Shown here one piece after another: positions 9,017 to 18,643 of a stretch of DNA of 52,565 bases. A model generated the notes under the pieces. It worked only from the letters and a program-made list of their open reading frames with translations. It made no database searches and was not told where the DNA came from. The DNA comes from Thermogemmatispora onikobensis. Its GTDB lineage: Bacteria > Chloroflexota > Ktedonobacteria > Ktedonobacterales > Ktedonobacteraceae. The stretch covers positions 1-52,565 of the forward strand of contig NZ_BDGT01000038.1 in the NCBI RefSeq assembly GCF_001748285.1. The letters run 5' to 3'. Position 1 is the first letter of the stretch. The number at the start of each line of letters is the position of its first letter. A program made the position numbers and the translations under genes.

Positions 9017-9979
9017 TTGCAAAACCAGCATCACAATCTGATCGAACGTCTTCTGAGCGGCGACCGGCGCGCGCTGGCTCGTATGGTGACCCTTATCGAA
9101 AATGGGGTAGCTGGTACGCGCGATGCTCTGGCTGAGCTGCATCGACACGCCGGACGCGCTCACATCATAGGCATCACGGGGGCACCGGGGGTAGGCAAGA
9201 GTACCCTGGTGACGCAGCTCACGCGCGAATTCCGTCGTCGTGAGCAACGTGTAGCGGTGATCGCTGTTGATCCCACCAGTCCGTTCTCTGGCGGCGCCTT
9301 GCTTGGCGATCGTATTCGTATGATGGAGCTGGCGGGTGATCCGGGCGTCTTCATTCGCAGCATGGCCAGTCGTGGCAGCCTGGGCGGTCTCTCTGCCGCT
9401 ACGCGCGATGTCGTGCGCGCGATGGACGCCGCTGGTTACGACCCGATTCTCATCGAGACCGTCGGCACTGGACAGGCCGAGGTTGAAATCATGCGCGCCG
9501 CCCATAGTGTCATGGTGGTTTGTGCTCCTGGCCTCGGCGATGAGGTCCAGGCTCTCAAGGCCGGTATTCTGGAGATTGCCGACCTATTTGTCGTCAGCAA
9601 GAAAGATAAGCCGGGTGCCAACCAGACTGCCGCCGAGCTGGCCATGCTCTTGAGTCTGGCTCCCGATCGGCGCACGGCGGCCTGGCGCATTCCGATTGTC
9701 CTGACCAGTGCTCTCAAAGGCGAGGGGATTGATCAGCTAGTAGATGCTCTGGAGCGTCATCGCCGCTTTCTGCAAGAGAGTGGCCTGCTCCAGCAGCGCG
9801 CCCAGCGTCAGATCCGTAGCGAAATCGAAGCGCTAATCCTACAAAAGGTGCTCCAGCAACTTGAAGAGGAGATCAGCCCTGGTGAGTGGCAGCGCCTGCT
9901 GAGCGAGGTCGGCGAGCGAGCGCGCGATCCCTATAGTGTTGCACGCGAGCTAGAGGAGCGTCTCGGCCTGGTGCGCTAA
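9017..9979 (+). CDS. meaB: MeaB/ArgK-type GTPase chaperone of B12-dependent mutase
   Basis: G3E-family GTPase that guards loading and reactivation of methylmalonyl-CoA mutase. The 320 residues show Walker A GAPGVGKST (55-63), the family sequence VDPTSPFSGGALLGDRIRM (about 84-102), the switch/Walker B region ETVGTGQAEVE (147-157) and a guanine-specificity motif degenerate as SKKD. The start is TTG at 9017, 7 bases after the stop of the B12-binding subunit, preceded by a weak GGTG. The tight coupling fits its role, since MeaB works on the mutase holoenzyme. Older databases call this family a lysine/arginine transport kinase (ArgK); the context supports the mutase role. Confidence 0.93.
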   Translation: MQNQHHNLIERLLSGDRRALARMVTLIENGVAGTRDALAELHRHAGRAHIIGITGAPGVGKSTLVTQLTREFRRREQRVAVIAVDPTSPFSGGALLGDRIRMMELAGDPGVFIRSMASRGSLGGLSAATRDVVRAMDAAGYDPILIETVGTGQAEVEIMRAAHSVMVVCAPGLGDEVQALKAGILEIADLFVVSKKDKPGANQTAAELAMLLSLAPDRRTAAWRIPIVLTSALKGEGIDQLVDALERHRRFLQESGLLQQRAQRQIRSEIEALILQKVLQQLEEEISPGEWQRLLSEVGERARDPYSVARELEERLGLVR

Positions 9980-10085
9980 GTGTCGCACCAGTCATCAGGG
10001 AGTCAGGCAACCGCAGTGGTGAAGGAAAGAGGCAGGGGCCTCAGATGGGAGAAGCAGCGGGAGAAAAGAGAGGAGAAGAGCAGGC

Positions 10086-11501
10086 ATGGTTGTAATCGAT
10101 CTACGCGGACGTGATCTTGTCTTGCTGCCACCTGCCGACTGGGGCGCCTTATCGATGGACGAACTGCGGCGGCGCCTCTTTGGGCCGCACCTGCCGGAGC
10201 GGGTGGCGGCCCAGCTCGGGCGTGATCGTCGTCATGGCTTCTTGCGTACGCTTCCTATCCATCTCACAGCCGTCAAGCAGGCTTTGAGTCAGCAGAGAAC
10301 CCCTTTTCAAGTCGTCTTCGATGAGCGTCCGGCTCTACCATTCGTCCCGCTCCCCGCAGTAGAAGCGCGACCTTACCAGCAAGAGGCCCTGGAGCGCTGG
10401 CTGGCGGCGCAGGGAGCGGGTGTCGTAGTTCTGCCGACCGGCGCAGGTAAAACGGTCGTAGCGGCTCTGGCCATCCATTCTCTGCAGCTTTGGACGCTCG
10501 TCGTGGTTCCCACGATTGACCTGCTGCAACAATGGCGGCTGGCTCTGGCCTCCATGCTACAACTGGCGCCGGAGAACATTGGGCTTTTTGGGGGTGGCGA
10601 CAAGGACCTGCAACCGATCACCGTCATCACCTATGACTCGGCGGCCCTCTATCCCCTGGAGCTGCGACGCTTCGGACTGCTCGTCTTCGACGAGTGCCAC
10701 CATCTGCCGGCGCCGACTTATCGTCAGATCGCGCTCAGCGCTTTTACGCCTCACCGGCTTGGCCTCAGCGCCACCCCCGAACGCAGCGACATGGCACACC
10801 TGGAGCTAGAGGAACTCATCGGCCCCGAGGTCTACCGACGTGGTCCGGCAGAGCTAACCGAGGACCGCTATCTGGCCCAGTATCGGGAAATCCGTATCGA
10901 GGTAACGCTTCCCCCCGAGGACCAGCAGCGCTATGACGAGCAGCGAGCTATCTATCGCTCCTTCCTGCGCCGCCGCAGGATTGCCATCCGCTCACCGGAG
11001 GATTTCCAGCAAAAGCTGATCTTTCTCAGCGCTCGCGACAAAGATGCCCGGGCTGCCATGCGCGCCTGGCGGGAAGCGCGTCACATTGCTCTCAACTCCG
11101 CCGCTAAATATGAGCAGATCGAGCAATTGCTCAAACGCCACGCCTGTGACCAGGTCATTCTCTTCTCCGAATACAACCAGGTTGTTGAAGAGATCAGCCG
11201 GCGCTTCTGCCTGCCGAGCGTCACCTACAAAACTGCCGCCGAGGAGCGCCAGCTCATTCTAGAGCGCTTCCGCCGAAGGGAATACACCAAGCTCGTCACT
11301 GGGCGCGTCCTCAATGAAGGGGTGGACCTTCCTGACTGCCGCGTGGCCATCATTGTCAGTGGGAACAGCACCAGGCGTGAATACATCCAGCGCCTGGGTC
11401 GTGTTCTGCGCCCCAAAGAAGGGCAGGCCATCCTCTATGAGCTGGTCACCAGTGGCACCACCGAAGAGGAAATCGCCCGCCGGCGGCGCCAGTCATCCTA
11501 G
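10086..11501 (+). CDS. XPB/Rad25-type superfamily 2 DNA helicase
   Basis: 471 residues, an ATP-dependent DNA helicase or translocase. An N-terminal damage-recognition-like part (about 1-90) precedes a Q-like motif (RPYQQEAL). Walker A LPTGAGKT (about 117-124), DECHH (202-206), LSATPER (227-233), a second RecA lobe with ILFSEYNQVV, and motif VI QRLGRVLRP follow. The overall form is that of archaeal and bacterial XPB. The start has an AGGAG-like site about 10 bases upstream. In archaea XPB works with the nuclease Bax1 (DUF790); the Bax1 homologue lies 2.9 kb downstream in the same direction, separated by an oppositely oriented pseudokinase. A role in DNA excision repair is therefore likely (inference). 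Confidence 0.9.
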   Translation: MVVIDLRGRDLVLLPPADWGALSMDELRRRLFGPHLPERVAAQLGRDRRHGFLRTLPIHLTAVKQALSQQRTPFQVVFDERPALPFVPLPAVEARPYQQEALERWLAAQGAGVVVLPTGAGKTVVAALAIHSLQLWTLVVVPTIDLLQQWRLALASMLQLAPENIGLFGGGDKDLQPITVITYDSAALYPLELRRFGLLVFDECHHLPAPTYRQIALSAFTPHRLGLSATPERSDMAHLELEELIGPEVYRRGPAELTEDRYLAQYREIRIEVTLPPEDQQRYDEQRAIYRSFLRRRRIAIRSPEDFQQKLIFLSARDKDARAAMRAWREARHIALNSAAKYEQIEQLLKRHACDQVILFSEYNQVVEEISRRFCLPSVTYKTAAEERQLILERFRRREYTKLVTGRVLNEGVDLPDCRVAIIVSGNSTRREYIQRLGRVLRPKEGQAILYELVTSGTTEEEIARRRRQSS

Positions 11502-11622
11502 TGCCAGAGAGCAGCCGGTCTGTCTGACCTCTCTTTCGTCTCAGGCGCTAGCTGCGAGGCGCTACCTTCCGGCCTGTGAAAGAGCAGAAGGACTGACCTG
11601 CCTCCCACTGATGGGGACTGAG

Positions 11623-13842
11623 CTAGACCTTTTGCAGTGGGACTGCGGCCAGATACTGGCACTCGATGTAGGCTTGATACATCCCTGCCGAACCCTGATC
11701 CAGAGTAGGCTGATCGTTGGGCGGAATCACCCGTCCCGTATAGGAATCGGCTGCGGCCTTCTTCAACTGCAGTGCCAGGTCGAGTGCGCTTTGACTGCCC
11801 ATCTGCTGCAAAGGTGTCTGAGCGAGCTTAGCACTGTAGGTACGCATATTGGCCACCCACTGGCGCAGATCGCTCAAGGCATTATTAATATGCTGGATAT
11901 GCTGCAGCATCGTGCTATTCTGACCAGCGATCTCCTGCAGATGGCTGATCTCGCTGGCCATCATATCCAGGTAACCCTGAGTAGAAGGGGAAGAAATGAG
12001 ACCGATCGGAATCTGGAGCAGCGTAGGCTGATCAGCGGGAAGATCGCCGCTACTGCGAGCGTAATCGCTGCCGTCGATCATAGTAATAATGCGATTGGCC
12101 TGACGCCAGGCCAGACCGTAGTCGTGGGGACCTTGCAAATCGTCGACGATGCTGCCGGCCTTCTCGTTGATGGACTTGATCGTCTCGAACATTTCCACTG
12201 CGATGCCCACCTTCTCGGGCAGGCCCGGGGCCATATAGAGCAAGTGCTGCAAATAGGGGAGGGCGGCCCTATTCAGATTGCCGGCATAAAGCCTGGACCC
12301 ACTGGGGGCCTGGGGCTGTTGCTGAGCATCCTCCAGAGTAATGAAGAAGCTCACGGCCTGCGAAAGCAAGTTAGTATGCTGGGCATCGCCTGGGTAGACG
12401 AGGCTTGCCTTGCCGTTGCTAAGCGCCAGCTTGCCGAGGGGAATAATGCGGGTGCCGCTGGCCTGCATCCAGGCATAGTAAGCCTGGTTCGCCGCCGGTG
12501 CGGACAGGCCGGAAATCTCGATACGGAGCACATCGGCGTGGCCCAGCGCGTCGTCCTGGAAGAAGACATAGCCGGGCACACTCGGCGTCGCCGCTGGTTG
12601 GCTGCTTGGCTGGCTTTGACGAGGCCAGAGGCTGGCAACACTGGCGCCCAGAATAATGATACAGAGAACAACCCCACTGATAATAGCATAACTAAGAGGA
12701 AACTCCTTCCCGCGTCCGCGCGCTGGAACGGCAGGCAGTACCGCCGTAGTCGCGGGAGGCAAGGCCGGCACCGGAGGCGCGGGCGGGAGAGGCTGAGGAA
12801 AGCGAGCGGGAACAGGGGCCGGCAATGGCGTACTGGGGGCCGCGCCGCTCTCCGGGGTCACCACCGGGATGCGCCGTGTTGTCTGGGCGGTAGCGGCGGG
12901 CAGCGGACCAGAGAGAGCACTGGGGGCCTCCTCGGAGCCGTGGCCATCGCGGAGCAACTCCTCACCCAGCGAAAGCTGACCCGTGGGGAGGGCCGCACAG
13001 GCTTCGGCGACCGCCTCAGCCAGCGCTGAAGCACTGCGGAAGCGCGTCGCCGGGTCCTTAGCGATCGCCCGAAGAATCACCTCTGAAAGCCCTGGCGGGA
13101 TGCTCGAATTAATCAAGATCGGCGGGGTCGGCAGCACATTAATATGCTGCATCATCAGCGCGACGGCGCTCTCGCTGCGGAAAGGCTGCACCCCAGTGCA
13201 CAGCTCGTACAGGATGACACCGAGCGAGTAAATATCGCTTCGCTCAGTAGGGGGCTGGCCACGAGCCTGCTCGGGCGAGATATAGAGGGCACTCTGCAAG
13301 CTGCTCGTCCCTTTGAAAAGCGTAGCGAGGCCGAAATCAGTAATGCGCGGCTCGCCAATCTTACTGTGCAAAGCATGGCGCTGATCCAACAGAATATTGG
13401 AGGGCTTCAGACCGCCATGAATAATCCCCTGTTGGTGAGCGTAATCGAGGGCGGCTCCGAGCGCTTTGAAAAGATAGACCAGGGCAGAAATAGGAGGAAA
13501 GAGTCCCTTGCGCAGAGTATGCTGAATATAATTGGCCAGCGTCTCCCCCTCTACATACTCCAAGGCCATACAGGCCGTTGTGCTGTTGGTCTCCGGCACA
13601 CGGAGCACCTCGAAGCCGAGCAGCGACACAATATTGGGGTGATGCAGGGCGCTCAGCATCTGGCCAGCTTGCTGGAAGCGCGCCAGGAAGTTGGGATCAG
13701 CCTGCAGATCGCTGTGGAACAGCTTGAGCGCGACCACCTGGTTGCGCTCAAGGTCATAGGCCATCCAGACCTCGCCCAAGCTGCCACTGCCCAGTTGCTG
13801 CTGTAATCCATATCTGCCAATGCGGCGCGGGATGGTGCTCAT
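11623..13842 (-). CDS. Receptor-like Ser/Thr pseudokinase, single-pass membrane protein
   Basis: 739 residues. The kinase fold (about 8-275) has the P-loop GSGSLGEV (18-25), the VALK lysine (K40), DFG (169-171) and an APE-like SPEQ. The catalytic loop reads HGGLKPSN (142-149), so the general-base aspartate is Gly144. The alpha-C glutamate position is Ala59. Both are needed for normal phosphotransfer, so this looks like a pseudokinase. A Pro/Ala-rich juxtamembrane stretch (about 305-378), one transmembrane helix (about 384-406) and a 330-residue extracytoplasmic domain follow. That domain has a start resembling anti-sigma-K-type domains (ISGL...YYAWMQ) and then a helical part. It lies antisense between the XPB and Bax1 genes. 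Confidence 0.85.
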   Translation of the reverse strand: MSTIPRRIGRYGLQQQLGSGSLGEVWMAYDLERNQVVALKLFHSDLQADPNFLARFQQAGQMLSALHHPNIVSLLGFEVLRVPETNSTTACMALEYVEGETLANYIQHTLRKGLFPPISALVYLFKALGAALDYAHQQGIIHGGLKPSNILLDQRHALHSKIGEPRITDFGLATLFKGTSSLQSALYISPEQARGQPPTERSDIYSLGVILYELCTGVQPFRSESAVALMMQHINVLPTPPILINSSIPPGLSEVILRAIAKDPATRFRSASALAEAVAEACAALPTGQLSLGEELLRDGHGSEEAPSALSGPLPAATAQTTRRIPVVTPESGAAPSTPLPAPVPARFPQPLPPAPPVPALPPATTAVLPAVPARGRGKEFPLSYAIISGVVLCIIILGASVASLWPRQSQPSSQPAATPSVPGYVFFQDDALGHADVLRIEISGLSAPAANQAYYAWMQASGTRIIPLGKLALSNGKASLVYPGDAQHTNLLSQAVSFFITLEDAQQQPQAPSGSRLYAGNLNRAALPYLQHLLYMAPGLPEKVGIAVEMFETIKSINEKAGSIVDDLQGPHDYGLAWRQANRIITMIDGSDYARSSGDLPADQPTLLQIPIGLISSPSTQGYLDMMASEISHLQEIAGQNSTMLQHIQHINNALSDLRQWVANMRTYSAKLAQTPLQQMGSQSALDLALQLKKAAADSYTGRVIPPNDQPTLDQGSAGMYQAYIECQYLAAVPLQKV

Positions 13843-14357
13843 AGCAACCCCCCTCTGTTCAGGATGGTGGTTGTCCTACAGTGTGTATGCTCTCTCCCTT
13901 ACATAGAACACGGTGGCAAGCGCCCATTTTGTGAGGACAGCGCTGCGCTGCTTCCTTGCCCAACCAGAGCGCCCGAGGGCGAGAGTTGCCGCCAGCCAGC
14001 CCAATGCCCATCCATTGCCTTCCCGTCTGTACTATACCAGATGCGGGACAACCATGCAATGAGATCATACCAATGTCTCTGGGTCAGCTTCTTTACAACC
14101 TTCACGACAAAATTCTTTTGAATAGGAATGATTTTATCGATCATAATGATATTTTATTGCTCTTTGCTCGGCAGAACCCCCGATGTCCCTCATACCCTCA
14201 TGAAATGGGAGAAAGGTCCCGCAACTCGCGCGGCTGCAGACCCCCGCACTAGCCAGCGTGGAGCGAGGAGGTCACTGCTAGGCAGTGCCGCTTGTTTGCG
14301 ATATAATGCCTCTGTCCGTTAGAGAACGACGGGGGCGAGAAGTCAGGGAGATCGTGT
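13843..14357. other. Divergent intergenic region with AT-rich core
   Basis: Separates the pseudokinase gene (leftward) from the Bax1 gene (rightward). The part near 14090-14165 is markedly AT-rich against its surroundings. A perfect TATAAT at 14302-14307 could serve the Bax1 gene, though I see no good -35 at the right distance. A GGGGGGT purine run sits just before the pseudokinase start. I see no gene here. Confidence 0.4.
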
Positions 14358-16412
14358 GTGCGTCTCAGTCTACAAGATGTCAAGAAGCAGGTCTATCGCC
14401 GCGGGGGAGAGCGTTATCTAGCGCTGCACTGGCTGCAGCCGGGAGAGCTGCGCGCTGAGATCGCTCGGCTCCTTGCTTACTATGAAGGGCTGCGTGGGCA
14501 GCCACGGCGTGCCTTTTCGCTGGATGAAGCCCGTGCCTGTATTGGGGACTACCGTCTTGCCGATGGTCTGATTGCCGTTCTTGGAACCTGGTACACCTGG
14601 CAACAGCCGGCCTGGGCCGACGAGCTGAATCGCCTTGCTGTCGGCGAGCAAGCGCTGGTGGCCCTCCAGCAAGCAAGAATCTCCTCCTCCGTTCAGCTCC
14701 GTCTCGCACTCTTCGACTATGTCAACAGCAGCTACGATGGTTTTCTGGCTGGCAGTGAGCGCACAGCGGCCCTCACGGCCTTTGCGGCGCGTTTCTCTCT
14801 CTCGCTCTCCGAGCTAGAGCGACTGCTTGCTCTTGACAACGAAGACGAAGCCTGCCTGGTGCGGGTGAGCGAAAGCGCGCCCCCGCCTGAGCTGATCATC
14901 GCCCATTACAACCAGGCTATCTTTGAGGCGGCTCTCAGCAGCGCAGCTCAGGTGACCTTTCTTCTCGATTCTCGGGTGTTGCCTGCTGCCGAGCCGGTTG
15001 GTCTGGGAGCGGTGATCAAGCGCTTCTGCTATCTGGCCCGCCGTCTTGGCGTCTATTATGATCTGGACTACGCCGAGGAGCTGGAAGGTGATCCTCTGCC
15101 ACTCTCCGAGAATGGCCAGCCCCCGCGTCTGCGCCTGACCTGTTATGGACCCCAAGAAATGACGGGCCTCCCTCAGCAGTATGGGCAGCGGCTGGCGCGT
15201 CTCTGTCGCCTGCTCCTGGAGTACGCGCCCTCTGCTGGACCGGGAGGAGCGAGCAGCCGACGACGAGGGCGCGGCAGCGGCAGCGGCCAACGACTGCGCA
15301 GGGCCATTGTGGCCGCCGAGGCCCTGGTCTATCTGGGGGAACGAGCCTATCGCCTGCCCCTGGACTCTGCGCTGCTCTCCTTGCTAACCCTGCCGGGGGC
15401 GGAAGAGACGGGACGGCCAGCGAGGGTAGACGAAGCTCTCTTTGACAGCGAGCTGGAAAGCGCCTTTGCCGCTGCCTTCCAGGCGCTCGAGCGCAGCCCT
15501 GGTCAAGGACTAGAGGGCTGGTATCTGGAGCGTGAACCTGAGCCACTTCTGCTACGAGAGGGCATCTTTATCCCCGATTTCGCCCTTTCACGAGGGCAAC
15601 AGCGCCTTTATGTCGAGATCCTGGGTTTCTGGACACCTGCCTATCGAGAACGTAAAATACAGAAATTGCAGCAGTTACGAGAGCGTAGCGATATTATTCT
15701 TCTCGTACCTCGCGAGGCGCGGACAGCCTTCGCTGCCCTGGAAGGGGCCTTTCCCATCGTGGGCTACGACGGCCAGGTGGCCCTCAGCGATCTCCTGCAT
15801 CTGCTCCGCAGCCGTTACGATGACTTCGCCAGGCGCCTGGCTCTCCTCGACCGCGAGGCCATACGGCAGCAGATTCGTCGGGAGCACTTCGTAGCTGAGC
15901 GTGACTGCTATCCGTTGCTGCACTGCTACCGGAGAACCGAGCTGGAGCAGGCAGCAGCGGTCATGAGTGATCAGAGCATTCGCTTTCTTCCCGGCGTCGG
16001 CCTCTATACGCAAGAGTGGTTTGAACGCTTTGCCGCCTCATTCGTAAAGTGGATAGAAGAACGTGGCACAACGGCCTGGAGCGCTGTAGTGGCTGAGCTA
16101 CGCCGGCAATGGCCATGCCTGGCAAGCTGTGATGATGCGGCTCTGGAGGCTCTGCTTGAGCAGCTCGAAGGAGTGAGCATTGTGCACAGCTCCATCTTTG
16201 AGGCGCAGATCACCTATCGAGATATGGGGAGCGCAATCACGACCGAAGCCAGCAGCACGAGCAGCGAGTCGCCATCGCTCGCTGTTATAACGAGGGAGCG
16301 GCCAGTGCGAGAAGGCAAGCCGCGTTCTGGCCCTGGAAGCCGGGGCGAGAAAGAGCGTCGCTCGCGCACCTGCGCCTCCCAAGATGTCGCGCAGCCTGAT
16401 CTCTGGGCCTGA
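14358..16412 (+). CDS. Bax1/DUF790-family nuclease (XPB partner)
   Basis: 684 residues. The C-terminal part carries the DUF790 nuclease hallmark, IFIPDFALSRG followed by YVEILGFWTPAYRERKIQKL (about 402-437). Its acidic and lysine residues are arranged as in PD-(D/E)xK enzymes. The N-terminal 290 residues match the usual family start (RRGGERYLALHWL). A low-complexity Arg/Gly/Ser stretch (about 294-314) separates the parts. In archaea Bax1 binds XPB and cuts DNA bubbles in excision repair. Here XPB is encoded nearby on the same strand. The start is GTG at 14358 with AGGGAG 7 bases upstream. The chain is longer than archaeal members; the last 60 residues are Ser/Arg-rich and probably disordered. 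Confidence 0.87.
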   Translation: MRLSLQDVKKQVYRRGGERYLALHWLQPGELRAEIARLLAYYEGLRGQPRRAFSLDEARACIGDYRLADGLIAVLGTWYTWQQPAWADELNRLAVGEQALVALQQARISSSVQLRLALFDYVNSSYDGFLAGSERTAALTAFAARFSLSLSELERLLALDNEDEACLVRVSESAPPPELIIAHYNQAIFEAALSSAAQVTFLLDSRVLPAAEPVGLGAVIKRFCYLARRLGVYYDLDYAEELEGDPLPLSENGQPPRLRLTCYGPQEMTGLPQQYGQRLARLCRLLLEYAPSAGPGGASSRRRGRGSGSGQRLRRAIVAAEALVYLGERAYRLPLDSALLSLLTLPGAEETGRPARVDEALFDSELESAFAAAFQALERSPGQGLEGWYLEREPEPLLLREGIFIPDFALSRGQQRLYVEILGFWTPAYRERKIQKLQQLRERSDIILLVPREARTAFAALEGAFPIVGYDGQVALSDLLHLLRSRYDDFARRLALLDREAIRQQIRREHFVAERDCYPLLHCYRRTELEQAAAVMSDQSIRFLPGVGLYTQEWFERFAASFVKWIEERGTTAWSAVVAELRRQWPCLASCDDAALEALLEQLEGVSIVHSSIFEAQITYRDMGSAITTEASSTSSESPSLAVITRERPVREGKPRSGPGSRGEKERRSRTCASQDVAQPDLWA

Positions 16413-16496
16413 GCAGGGCACAGCAGCGCCACCATCTCTGTTCTCTGCTTGCTTGGTAGTAAAAACAACACGGGAATTGCTTCTTAAGGATAGAGA

Positions 16497-18461
16497 ATGG
16501 ACGTCAATGAGCTTCTAGGCGTGACGCTTGGCACATGTACACTAGAGCGGATCATTGGACGTGGCGGCATGGGAGCGGTTTTTCTGGCGCAGCAATCGCG
16601 ACCTGTACGCACAGTCGCCGTCAAGGTGCTGATTCCTTCCCTCAGCTACGACCCCGAGGAGCAGCGCAATTTCTTAGAGCGCTTTCGTCGCGAAGCTGAC
16701 ACTGTTGCTCGCCTGGAGCATAAAAATATTCTTCCTATCTATGAATACGATGAAGCCCTCGTCGGTAATGAAAGACTGGCTTACCTGGTTATGCCCTACA
16801 TGCGCGGGGGAACATTGCGCGACCGCATCGATGAGATGAAGCGCGAAGGCCGCCACTTTGACCTGCGCATCATCGTCAGCTACATGAGCCAGCTCGCTGA
16901 TGCCCTCAACTATGCCCACAACTTTGGCATCGTCCACCGCGATGTCAAACCCGCAAATTTGCTCTTCCACCTGGATGGGCGCTTACTCTTGAGCGACTTT
17001 GGCATCGTGCGCCTGGAGACCTTGCCGGCCTTGACCGCTATTGGTGACTTCCTGGGCACCGTTGAGTACGCCTCGCCCGAGCAGGTCAGCACCAGCGAGG
17101 TTGATCAGCGCTCCGACATCTATTCAATGGGGGTTGTGCTCTACGAACTCCTGACCGGCGACGTGCCCTTTACCGGTACCACGCCTTTCATCGTCATGAA
17201 CAAGCATTTGAGCGAACCTGTCCCCTTGCCGAGCAAGAGGCGTCCCGACCTGCCGCCAGCGGTCGAAGAAGTCGTTCTCAAGGCCCTGGCCAAGCGTCCC
17301 GAAGATCGCTATCAGAGCGCGCTAGAGCTAGCTGCCGCCCTGCGCAGCGCCGTGCTGGGGGCCTCGCCTGCCCCTGCTTCGGGCGTATTGCGCATCAGCG
17401 GCAATGCCGACAATAGCGATCTGACCGTTGCCGAACCGGTGAGGGAGGCGGTGAGCGAGGTTGTTGGAGCAGGACCAAAAGGCCGGGCGGGAGGCCCCTC
17501 CCCAGAAGGGCGCACTCCCTGGCAGCAAGGGCCACGTCCCTGGGAATGGCCTTCGCAGCAGCAAGTTCAGGAGCAGCTCACGCCGCCTGTTTCGCCGGAT
17601 GAAGAGACCGAGCCTGCCCCGATCTTCCACGAGGGGCGGCGTCTCTTCTACTATAGCCTGATCCTCATCGCCCTGGTGGCCCAGTTCCCGATTCTCGCTC
17701 TACTCTACGGGCTCAGCAGCGGCAAGGGCCTGCTGCTGGCTGACCTCGGGGTCTTGCTGGCCACGGGTGTCAATCTGCTAACCCTCGCCGCTCTCGGATT
17801 CTGCGGCGTGACCCGCTCCTCTCTGCGCAATGTCAGAGGAGCCATCTACCGCACCAGTGCAGCCTCCCTGATTGCCCTGGCCGGCGCCACCCTTTTGGTT
17901 GGGCTGACTGATGCCGCCGCTCCCTGGCTGCCGCTGCTGGCCTATATCCTGCTGTTAGGCAGCAACATCTACGCCGTGCGTCAGCTGGGGCAAGTCGATG
18001 TGGCCCACGATCAGGTCGAAGTCGCGCCCGTCCATTGGCGGGCCGCTGCCGAGGCAGCTCTCACCGGCCTTCTGCCCCTCACCATCATCTTGATCCTGAC
18101 TTTCGCTACCTCAGCCCAGCACCTCTTTGCTTCTCATCTGCTCAATATGCTCGGTTTATTGCTCATAGCTCTTGTGGCTGCTCCGACGCCAGGCGCGGTC
18201 GTAGCCATAGAGACGCGCAAGCTCTCCACGGCCTCCTTCATACGCACCAGTGCCTGTGCTGGTCTCTTCATGTTTCTGGCGGCCTTTCTGCTTGCCTCTG
18301 CCTGGGGGCTACTCATCGCCAGACAGAGCTGGTTCTTTGTCCAGTTTAATCCTCCCTGGATCGCCCTGCTCCTCTGGGCAGGTCTACTGGCCCTGATCGG
18401 CTCCCTGCGCGGCTTACTCGATGCCTATCTCTACCTGCGTATGACCCCGCGCAGCCCTTAA
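16497..18461 (+). CDS. Ser/Thr protein kinase with polytopic C-terminus
   Basis: 654 residues. An intact PknB-type kinase domain comes first: GRGGMGAV loop (21-28), K43 in AVKVL, alpha-C Glu in RREADTV (E66), HRDVKPAN (147-154), DFG (167-169), SPEQ and the RSDIYSMGVVLYELLTG segment. A Pro/Glu-rich linker (about 290-375) leads to about eight or nine transmembrane helices (about 380-648), so this is a polytopic rather than the usual single-pass receptor kinase. It probably senses something in the membrane. The start is ATG at 16497 after AAGGA with 6 bases of spacing, 84 bases after the Bax1 gene. It contrasts with the catalytically dead kinase-like protein encoded upstream, which could be a partner (inference). 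Confidence 0.92.
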   Translation: MDVNELLGVTLGTCTLERIIGRGGMGAVFLAQQSRPVRTVAVKVLIPSLSYDPEEQRNFLERFRREADTVARLEHKNILPIYEYDEALVGNERLAYLVMPYMRGGTLRDRIDEMKREGRHFDLRIIVSYMSQLADALNYAHNFGIVHRDVKPANLLFHLDGRLLLSDFGIVRLETLPALTAIGDFLGTVEYASPEQVSTSEVDQRSDIYSMGVVLYELLTGDVPFTGTTPFIVMNKHLSEPVPLPSKRRPDLPPAVEEVVLKALAKRPEDRYQSALELAAALRSAVLGASPAPASGVLRISGNADNSDLTVAEPVREAVSEVVGAGPKGRAGGPSPEGRTPWQQGPRPWEWPSQQQVQEQLTPPVSPDEETEPAPIFHEGRRLFYYSLILIALVAQFPILALLYGLSSGKGLLLADLGVLLATGVNLLTLAALGFCGVTRSSLRNVRGAIYRTSAASLIALAGATLLVGLTDAAAPWLPLLAYILLLGSNIYAVRQLGQVDVAHDQVEVAPVHWRAAAEAALTGLLPLTIILILTFATSAQHLFASHLLNMLGLLLIALVAAPTPGAVVAIETRKLSTASFIRTSACAGLFMFLAAFLLASAWGLLIARQSWFFVQFNPPWIALLLWAGLLALIGSLRGLLDAYLYLRMTPRSP

Positions 18462-18541
18462 GGCCGACCAGGCTGGTGGCAATGGCCCATCTCCATTGAA
18501 TTGAGTGCTGGAATCTACCCCTCAACATCGAAAAGCGTAGC

Positions 18542-18570
18542 TTGACGAAGAGGGCGCTGTAAGGTATACT
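18542..18570 (+). promoter_or_regulatory. Strong promoter before the FG-GAP-like gene
   Basis: TTGACG (18542-18547), a 17-base spacer and TATACT (18565-18570): close to the sigma-70 consensus with ideal spacing. It lies in the 182-base gap after the kinase gene, so the next gene has its own promoter. Confidence 0.7.
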
Positions 18571-18643
18571 GTCCCTCAAAACTAGAACAAAATTTCTAAT
18601 TCATCCCCGAAGCCTAAGCGGAAGAAAGGAAGCAGGTGACAGT

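Noticed and set aside
11314-13029. Long plus-strand open frame (571 codons) opposite the pseudokinase gene
   Set aside because: It overlaps the well-supported kinase-like frame on the other strand and has no domain pattern, ribosome site or sensible composition; a GC-rich shadow frame.
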